6,069 bases of DNA, taken from NCBI GenBank assembly GCA_015520785.1, contig WAPJ01000020.1, positions 1 to 6,069 on the forward strand, written 5' to 3'. Below are positions 1-3,459 of this stretch, piece after piece. Under the pieces are notes generated by a model. It did not search any database and was not told the DNA's origin. It saw nothing but the letters and a program-made list of their open reading frames with translations. This DNA comes from Candidatus Woesearchaeota archaeon (lineage in GTDB: Archaea > Nanobdellota > Nanobdellia > Woesearchaeales > WAPJ01). Made by a program: the position numbers and the translations under genes. How positions within the stretch are numbered: the stretch's first letter is position 1; the number at the start of each line of letters is the position of its first letter.

Positions 1-183
1 ACCCTTCACATTCCCCTCCTCGTCAACCGTATAGAGCACGTCCTTCACGGGATGATAAAAGTTGAACTGCCAGCCGTCACCCGTCGTATGAATACTCGTC
101 AAGTATGCTTCACGCGCATCATCCGGCAGGGCCTGGCGGAATGCTTCTTCAGCCTGCCGAACCTGCATGAGGAGGTCTTCCAC
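1..183 (-). CDS. Unrecognised small protein, N-terminal 61 residues (cut by window edge)
   Basis: The reading frame is open from a GTG at 181-183 to the left edge of the window, so the C-terminus is missing. An in-frame TGA at 187-189 limits the start to this GTG or to the ATG at 166-168, five codons on. GTG is preferred because it lies 22 nt downstream of a TTTTAAA box (206-212), which would make the message leaderless; a GGGGTGG stretch 8 nt upstream could instead act as a ribosome binding site. The visible product starts with an amphipathic, acidic helix (VEDLLMQVRQAEEAFRQAL) and continues with a strand-like part rich in aromatics (GWQFNFYHPVKDVLYTVDEE). The pattern of helix followed by W-x-F-x-F and a D-E-E-G-N turn recalls PepSY-like folds, but this is only a resemblance. 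No signal peptide or membrane segment is visible. Function unknown; the coding call rests on the open frame, protein-like composition and start context. Confidence 0.7.
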   Translation of the reverse strand, partial: MEDLLMQVRQAEEAFRQALPDDAREAYLTSIHTTGDGWQFNFYHPVKDVLYTVDEEGNVKG

Positions 184-204
184 GCCTCAAACCACCCCAC
201 GCTT

Positions 205-221
205 CTTTAAAAGACTTATGC
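205..221 (-). promoter_or_regulatory. Archaeal TATA/BRE-type promoter of the left-edge gene
   Basis: On the minus strand the sequence reads GCATAAG, TC, TTTTAAAG. The A/T box (206-212) ends 22 nt before the GTG at 183, the distance expected if transcription starts at or near the start codon. The aIF1A promoter at 953-968 has the same block, GCATAAG, C, TTTTAAAG, differing by one inserted base, which supports a genuine promoter. It lies inside the open frame that ends at 187, so if that frame is a real gene this is an internal promoter. Confidence 0.55.
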
Positions 222-227
222 AGTGAG

Positions 228-251
228 TCGGGGAAAACGTATATTCCCCGA
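228..251. repeat. 8-bp perfect inverted repeat upstream of a TATA box
   Basis: Arms TCGGGGAA (228-235) and TTCCCCGA (244-251) flank an 8-nt spacer (AACGTATA). The element sits 6 bp upstream of the GCATAAG block of the left-edge gene's promoter. That position would suit an operator for an upstream-binding activator; as RNA it would form an 8-bp hairpin. No U-run follows directly on the minus strand, so a bacterial-type terminator is unlikely. The role is inferred from position only. Confidence 0.45.
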
Positions 252-358
252 TGGGAGAGTGCAGCATTCTCCGCGCAGTCCCGTCTTCACGCAGGAGCAG
301 ATGATACGTGCGTCTCCTCCCCTCCTTCCTCCCTCCATTCGCATCCCCTTCTTCAAGG

Positions 359-372
359 AAGAGAATACTCTT
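359..372. promoter_or_regulatory. 14-bp dyad, copy 1 (minus: AAGAGTATTCTCTT)
   Basis: A perfect inverted repeat with arms AAGAG and CTCTT around TATT on the minus strand. A copy matching at 13 of 14 positions lies at 3131-3144, upstream of the three-gene operon. Recurrence in two intergenic regions on the same strand suggests a binding site for a dimeric regulator or a promoter element. The distance to the nearest firm start codon (183) is long, about 175 bp, so the target here is unclear. Confidence 0.35.
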
Positions 373-403
373 ATTCGTTCCTTCAACCTTTCATAGAGTT
401 CAT

Positions 404-463
404 CTAAAATTTGTTTTTAGAAGAAGGTAAGGAAGAAAATAAGAAGTTGGAAAAGAAAAAAAA
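404..463 (-). terminator. T-rich termination region after aIF1A
   Basis: Downstream of the aIF1A stop the transcribed sequence is strongly C/U-rich from about 540 to 421. It contains an eight-T run (456-463) in the context CCTCCTCTTTTTTTTC and ends with a small inverted repeat, CTAAAA (404-409) and TTTTAG (415-420). Archaeal RNA polymerase terminates at such oligo-T stretches without a strong hairpin. The same TCCTC-T8-C context follows the permease gene (3373-3385), which strengthens the call. Confidence 0.6.
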
Positions 464-555
464 GAGGAGGGGAAGCATACGCAAAAGCAGGAGGAGAAAA
501 GCAGACGAGTATCAAGAATGCAGGAGCGGGAAAGAATGGGGATGATGAAAACGTG

Positions 556-927
556 TTAGAATTCGTCCATGTCAAACGCTTCATCCAGGTAGCCCTTCTT
601 GCGGAGCCATTCAACCTGGCTGCGCGTATACTTGTAGAGGATATCACCACGATCATCCTTCTGATACTCCCAGGGCTTGACGAGGACGAGATCACCCTCG
701 CGGATCCATAATTGTCTGCGTAAGCGGCCGGGCACACGGCAGATCCGCTCCTTCCCATCAAGACAGCGGATGCGGAGACGCCCAGCCCCCAAGCGTTGAT
801 CCACGAAGCCGAGCACCTCATCATCCTTCGGAATGCGCGTCCGACGGATTTCAAGCTCACGCTGCTGTTCTGGCGTGAGAATATTCCCATGCTTATCCCG
901 TGCGACACGCTTCTTCCGCTCAGCCAT
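556..927 (-). CDS. eif1A: Translation initiation factor aIF1A
   Basis: This 123-residue protein is the archaeal homologue of eukaryotic eIF1A and bacterial IF1. It binds the A-site region of the 30S subunit and helps position the initiator tRNA. It has a basic N-terminal tail (residues 1-34, starting [15 protein letters not shown]) and then the S1/OB-fold core. Diagnostic segments are [20 protein letters not shown] (36-55), [19 protein letters not shown] (57-75), [13 protein letters not shown] (76-88) and the family's conserved end [11 protein letters not shown] (104-114), followed by an acidic tail DEAFDMDEF. Length is normal for the family. The ATG at 925-927 is chosen because the product then starts MAERKK and because a TTTTAAA box lies 26 nt upstream, indicating a leaderless message; a TTG four codons earlier (937-939) is possible but not preferred. 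The gene appears monocistronic, with its own promoter and a T-rich terminator. Confidence 0.96.
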   Translation of the reverse strand: MAERKKRVARDKHGNILTPEQQRELEIRRTRIPKDDEVLGFVDQRLGAGRLRIRCLDGKERICRVPGRLRRQLWIREGDLVLVKPWEYQKDDRGDILYKYTRSQVEWLRKKGYLDEAFDMDEF

Positions 928-952
928 CAAGACGAACAAGACCCCTCATCCT

Positions 953-968
953 CTTTAAAAGCTTATGC
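953..968 (-). promoter_or_regulatory. Archaeal TATA/BRE-type promoter of aIF1A
   Basis: The minus strand reads GCATAAG, C, TTTTAAAG. TTTTAAA (954-960) ends 26 nt before the ATG at 927, so the predicted transcription start falls at or within a few bases of the start codon. The purine-rich block before the A/T core may serve as the TFB recognition element. The block is nearly identical to the promoter at 205-221. Confidence 0.7.
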
Positions 969-1042
969 CACGCTGATGCGTGTTGCTTCATCCTCACCAT
1001 CCTATCCATGCTCTTCACCTTCCCCATCCCCCCTTTTCTCCC

Positions 1043-1150
1043 TCAAAAACATTTTTACCCACCCATAAAGAGGGGATAAAATAAGAAATAAGATACGATG
1101 AAAGGGAGGATAAAGAGAATGAAGGGAGAAGAAAGAAAGTGGTGAGGAAG
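1043..1150 (-). terminator. C/U-rich 3' flank of the coiled-coil gene
   Basis: After the TGA at 1178-1180 the transcribed strand is a long pyrimidine tract with several short T-runs (for example CTTATTTCTTATTTTAT at 1077-1093, and TTTTT at 1045-1049). No stable hairpin was seen. This is the expected form of a diffuse archaeal terminator and it precedes the aIF1A promoter. The exact end point cannot be read from sequence. Confidence 0.4.
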
Positions 1151-1177
1151 GAAGAACCGTTTTCATCCGTGCATGCT

Positions 1178-2305
1178 TCACAACTCGTCCGGGTCGGGGA
1201 GACGGGCTTCCGACTGTTGGATAGCATCACGAATATGCTCACTCGTAATGGCTTGCTTCACACTGGCAAGCTGTTCCGCCTCGCGTAAGGGTTCCTCAGC
1301 AATCCGGAGGACGCTCTCATAGGGCGTATTATCCGCGTACGTCCGCGTGGCTTCCATGAGCGCGCTGAACCGCTTCGCGTTCAACTCTGCGAGCGTCGTG
1401 ATAACCTGGTTCACCCTGTTCAGTCCGTTCATGACTTCAGCCGCATAATTCCCCATGAGCGCGGTGGTATCATACACGCCACTCATATTATCCAGATAGT
1501 CCACTGCATCCTCCGCGAGGCGCTTGGCAGTGTCCACTGCGCTATACACGCCGTCAAGCATGCTTATCGTCGTATCAACTGCTTCAGCCTTCCGCGCCAG
1601 GAGGAGGAAGTCCATGCGGACGCGTTCAATCTCATCCTTCCGCCGCTTGATATGCCTGCTGAGGCGTTTCAACTGGCTTGTCAGGGCGAGACGGTCAGAC
1701 TCGCCCAGTTCATCCTCTAAGCGCTTAAAGCCTTCAGCATACACGGTCTTCTCCTCCTCGTACGTTTGGAGTAAGCCCTTCTCACGATCGCGGAGCGTGT
1801 TCATCCGCTGGGTGATATCCTCACGATAGCCTTCCAGGTCGTGGCGGAGCGCGTCATACACGCTCGTCTGCTCGTCAAGCAGGCTGGTAAGCTCGCGCAT
1901 CCGCTCCACCTGTGCGAGGATGATCTCCTGCATGGTCATCCGCTCATGCGCGCGCTTCCCCTTGACGAGATGCTTCAAGCCCAGATAGAAGCGTCCCGCC
2001 GGACTGGCTTCTTGCATGAGATAGTCATGCTTCAGCCTATCCTCGAGCGTGGCAATCTCCTCAAGCAGTTCAGCGACACGCTTGGTTGACTCGGCCAAGT
2101 ATTCGCGCGGCTTCCTCCCGCGCGTCGCGCGGAGCGACTTGCGATACGCATGCCTCCCATCCTCGCGCATGATGCTTTCAACACGCTGGAGATACGCGTC
2201 AAGCGTTTCCACGCGGGCGGGGAGATTCTTCGGATTGGGCATTTCAACCGTGAAGTCATCCACGGTATCCTCAAGGGTAAGCGTCTTGACGTGCTTCTCG
2301 CGCAT
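1178..2305 (-). CDS. Coiled-coil protein of unknown function, third gene of the operon
   Basis: I do not recognise a family for this 375-residue protein. It is overwhelmingly helical and charged, with heptad-like stretches at about residues 72-92, 122-180, 185-240 and 295-320. It has no transmembrane segment or signal peptide, contains no cysteine or tryptophan, and ends in an acidic tail (LPDPDEL). Two regions break the helix pattern: a short N-terminal segment rich in prolines (PNPKNLPARVETLDAYL) and a middle part with small residues (SMLDGVYSAVDTA and NMSGVYDTTALMG, about 248-286). A cytoplasmic structural or scaffold role is inferred. The ATG at 2303-2305 is preceded by GAGAGGTGA (2312-2320) with 6-nt spacing, a strong Shine-Dalgarno. 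Its first 35 nt overlap the end of the 92-residue membrane gene in another frame, so the two are probably translationally coupled. Its work is likely tied to the two small membrane proteins encoded just upstream. Confidence 0.88.
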   Translation of the reverse strand: MREKHVKTLTLEDTVDDFTVEMPNPKNLPARVETLDAYLQRVESIMREDGRHAYRKSLRATRGRKPREYLAESTKRVAELLEEIATLEDRLKHDYLMQEASPAGRFYLGLKHLVKGKRAHERMTMQEIILAQVERMRELTSLLDEQTSVYDALRHDLEGYREDITQRMNTLRDREKGLLQTYEEEKTVYAEGFKRLEDELGESDRLALTSQLKRLSRHIKRRKDEIERVRMDFLLLARKAEAVDTTISMLDGVYSAVDTAKRLAEDAVDYLDNMSGVYDTTALMGNYAAEVMNGLNRVNQVITTLAELNAKRFSALMEATRTYADNTPYESVLRIAEEPLREAEQLASVKQAITSEHIRDAIQQSEARLPDPDEL

Positions 2306-2549
2306 ACACCATCACCTCTCCCTCTTCAAGGAGTTTATCCTCTTCTCGCAGTGTGAAGAGCCGCTCATCCTCGAGCAGGCTGTCCAGCCGGGCTTCCAGC
2401 GTTTCGTCAGGCGCGTATTCCTCCTGCACGCGGGGCTTCTCGCAGAAGACCCGGTCATGCTTCCCACTCTCAATCGTCCCCGCATAGTAGCCGAGGAGGA
2501 AGACGGTCGCGTAGGGGATGAGCCGTGCAGCAGTCCTAATAATCCCCAT
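2271..2549 (-). CDS. Small single-TM protein with acidic C-terminal domain, second gene of the operon
   Basis: This 92-residue protein has no family I recognise. Residues 1-9 (MGIIRTAAR) are positively charged, residues 10-25 (LIPYATVFLLGYYAGT) form one membrane helix, and the remainder is soluble and strongly acidic, with a helical stretch at about 49-78 (DETLEARLDSLLEDE, then LREEDKLLEEGE) and a single cysteine at residue 36. By the positive-inside rule the tail would lie outside the cytoplasm, though a signal-anchor with the opposite orientation cannot be excluded. The frame stays open further upstream, but the ATG at 2547-2549 is the right start: GAGAGGTGA (2557-2565) lies 7 nt before it, and the protein-like sequence begins there. 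That Shine-Dalgarno contains the TGA stop of the preceding gene, and the 3' end overlaps the coiled-coil gene by 35 nt. Both joins suggest coupled translation. Confidence 0.82.
   Translation of the reverse strand: MGIIRTAARLIPYATVFLLGYYAGTIESGKHDRVFCEKPRVQEEYAPDETLEARLDSLLEDERLFTLREEDKLLEEGEVMVYAREARQDAYP
2312..2320 (-). promoter_or_regulatory. Ribosome binding site GAGAGGTGA of the coiled-coil gene
   Basis: A 9-nt match to the archaeal 16S 3' end, 6 nt before the ATG at 2305 and inside the coding region of the 92-residue protein. It fixes the start of the 375-residue protein despite the 35-nt overlap. It is identical to the site at 2557-2565. Confidence 0.75.
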
Positions 2550-2556
2550 CCGGCTT

Positions 2557-2565
2557 TCACCTCTC
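2557..2565 (-). promoter_or_regulatory. Ribosome binding site GAGAGGTGA fused to a stop codon
   Basis: The last three bases (2557-2559) are the TGA stop of the 158-residue protein gene; the whole motif lies 7 nt before the ATG at 2549. A ribosome terminating on the first gene would cover the initiation signal of the second. Confidence 0.78.
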
Positions 2566-3033
2566 AAGCTGTTTGATGAGATAGTCGAGCGTTTCACGCA
2601 AGTCTTGCTTGACGCGCGGCCAGTTCTGCGCGTAGTCCGCATACGCGTAGCGTGCAAGCCGTGGCAGGTCATGCCCGAGCCTGACGAGAAGCCAGAGTTT
2701 TTCCTCATCAGTCAGCCGTGCATAATACTGGTCTGGCGTGCCAATCCGCACGCCACGGGGGGTTGTATAGACGCCCCACGCCTCCCAGTCATCCTGCTGA
2801 TTCTGGAGGAGGATGACCGTGCGCTTCCCATCCTCTTCTTCTCTGAGGGTGAGCTTCACGCTGCTGAGGGGGAGTGTGTCACGCGTATACACGATCCGCT
2901 CCTCACGAGCAGGAGGAGCTTCGTGCCGTTGTGGATGTGTGATTCTCCACGCGCCATAGCCAATGACGCCTATCGTGAGGCTCGTGGCGAGCAGGTAGGG
3001 CCAGACGCGTGGGCGTGGTGGTGTGAGTACCAT
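2557..3033 (-). CDS. Single-TM protein with soluble C-terminal domain, first gene of the operon
   Basis: This 158-residue protein is not of a family I recognise. A short N-terminal tail (MVLTPPRPRV) precedes one membrane helix at about residues 11-29 (WPYLLATSLTIGVIGYGAW). A proline-rich linker (THPQRHEAPPAREE) follows, and then a soluble domain. The domain opens with strands (SSVKLTLREEEDGKRTVIL), has a W/Y-rich middle (DDWEAWGVYTTPRGV), and ends in helices (LTDEEKLWLLVRLGHDL and VKQDLRETLDYLIKQLER). It has no cysteine. The ATG at 3031-3033 has GAGAGGAG (3037-3044) just upstream, so the mRNA has a leader and is not leaderless, unlike aIF1A and the permease. It is the first firm gene of a tight operon with the 92- and 375-residue proteins, only 7 nt separating its stop from the next start. 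A membrane complex together with the 92-residue protein is inferred from this arrangement. Confidence 0.85.
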   Translation of the reverse strand: MVLTPPRPRVWPYLLATSLTIGVIGYGAWRITHPQRHEAPPAREERIVYTRDTLPLSSVKLTLREEEDGKRTVILLQNQQDDWEAWGVYTTPRGVRIGTPDQYYARLTDEEKLWLLVRLGHDLPRLARYAYADYAQNWPRVKQDLRETLDYLIKQLER

Positions 3034-3067
3034 ACGCTCCTCTCATGCAGGGCATTCTTCAAGAAGA

Positions 3068-3166
3068 TCATCCTGCGCGGAGCGGAAAAAGAAGCAGGAA
3101 GAATGGAAGGATCTCCGAGAGCGTCGGAATAAGAGAATATTCTTTTCTTGAGTCGTGTAAGCGCAT
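3068..3166 (-). CDS. Possible 32-residue leader peptide with hydrophobic end
   Basis: ATG at 3164-3166 follows AGGAGGAA, a strong Shine-Dalgarno sequence but with only about 2 nt of spacing, which is too short to be convincing. The frame reads MRLHDSRKEYSLIP, then a hydrophobic run (ILPFFLLLFPLRAG), and stops at TGA 3068-3070, 34 nt before the start of the 158-residue membrane protein. It could be a regulatory upstream ORF or a tiny membrane peptide. The sequence is also pyrimidine-rich, which alone favours Leu/Phe/Pro/Ser codons, so chance is a serious alternative. Confidence 0.2.
   Translation of the reverse strand: MRLHDSRKEYSLIPTLSEILPFFLLLFPLRAG
3131..3144. promoter_or_regulatory. 14-bp dyad, copy 2 (minus: AAGAATATTCTCTT)
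   Basis: It differs at one position from the copy at 359-372 and includes a perfect 10-bp palindrome, AGAATATTCT (3134-3143). It lies 98 bp upstream of the first firm gene of the three-gene operon. It could be an operator or the A/T core of the operon promoter; the sequence does not decide between them. Confidence 0.4.
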
Positions 3167-3372
3167 TTCCTCCTGCTTCTTCTTTCTCCCCCCTTATTTG
3201 GTTTCCACCAGTCTTTCCAACCGCCACCTTAGATAGTATCAGAGTATTAGTAAAGAGTAGGAATGAATGTTGAGAAGAAAAGAAAGAAAGGATCCTGCAG
3301 GGGGTATGCTCGCTCGTATCCTTACACTCATACTCCTTCTCCACAGCGTTCAGCCGTGAAAGGATGCATCCG

Positions 3373-3418
3373 AAAAAAAAGAGGAGTCTTCCTTTAACAT
3401 TCTGGTGAGAGTAAAAAA
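3373..3418 (-). terminator. Tandem oligo-T terminators after the permease gene
   Basis: Two T-runs lie on the transcribed strand downstream of the permease stop (3460-3462): six T at 3413-3418 and eight T at 3373-3380. The second is in the context CTCCTCTTTTTTTTC, the same as the run after aIF1A. A weak GGAAG-GT-CTTCC inverted repeat (3444-3455) directly follows the stop. This matches archaeal intrinsic termination at consecutive U-tracts. Confidence 0.65.
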
Positions 3419-3459
3419 GGAGGATGAGGGTATGAGGGGGAAGGGAAGACCTTCCTTCT

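Larger units (their letters stand above)
187..390 (-). pseudogene. Possible small ORF or gene remnant without a start codon
   Basis: This minus frame is open for 67 codons, from just after a TGA (391-393) to a TGA at 187-189, 3 bp before the GTG of the next gene. Its C-terminal two thirds read like real protein (RRTYHLLLREDGTARR, then HSPIGEYTFSPTHC and a basic end LLKKRGVV). It contains no ATG, GTG or TTG before an ATG at residue 42. The neighbouring frame, open from 416, also looks protein-like at its start (QILDELYERLKERIRV), again without an ATG, though a TTG lies at 384-386. A single base lost from the sequence, or a -1 frameshift between about 385 and 345, would join the two halves into one gene of roughly 70-75 residues. 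Alternatives are a non-ATG start, a decayed gene, or chance. The close join to the next gene would suit an operon, but the TATA-like promoter at 205-221 lies inside this frame. Low confidence; no family recognised. Confidence 0.3.
3034..3459 (-). other. Long intergenic leader between permease and three-gene operon
   Basis: These 426 bp hold no firm gene. The part nearest the permease (3373-3455) contains T-rich termination signals. The middle (about 3180-3300) is C/U-rich on the transcribed strand with no clear motif. The part near the operon holds the dyad at 3131-3144, a small inverted repeat UCCGA/UCGGA (3114-3118 and 3124-3128) that could form a hairpin in the leader, and a possible 32-codon leader peptide. 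No TATA box as clear as those of aIF1A or the permease was found; AATATT in the dyad is the best A/T core close to the operon, and would give a leader of roughly 80 nt. No tRNA-like T-loop or paired box C/box D motifs were seen. Confidence 0.5.

Noticed and set aside
417..908. Minus-strand open frame (163 codons) overlapping aIF1A
   Set aside because: Out of frame with a certain aIF1A gene; low-complexity, ending in a phenylalanine-rich run produced by the pyrimidine tract.
2049..2576. Plus-strand open frame (175 codons) across the operon
   Set aside because: It lies antisense to two supported genes, is serine/arginine-rich without a recognisable pattern and has no start signal.
2550..2708. 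Upstream extension of the 92-residue protein
   Set aside because: The extension is Thr/Arg/Ser-rich, overlaps the 158-residue gene in another frame, and a strong ribosome binding site marks the internal ATG at 2549.
3294..3301. CCTGCAGG palindrome
   Set aside because: An isolated 8-bp palindrome without a partner or promoter context; expected occasionally by chance.
2970..3344. Minus-strand open frame (124 codons) in the permease-operon intergenic region
   Set aside because: Starts at a GTG without promoter or ribosome binding site at a suitable distance, overlaps the 158-residue gene out of frame, and has a patchwork composition.
3034..3459. Possible tRNA, C/D box RNA or CRISPR in the longest intergenic region
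   Set aside because: No T-loop motif, no paired box C and box D, and no regularly spaced repeats were found on either strand.
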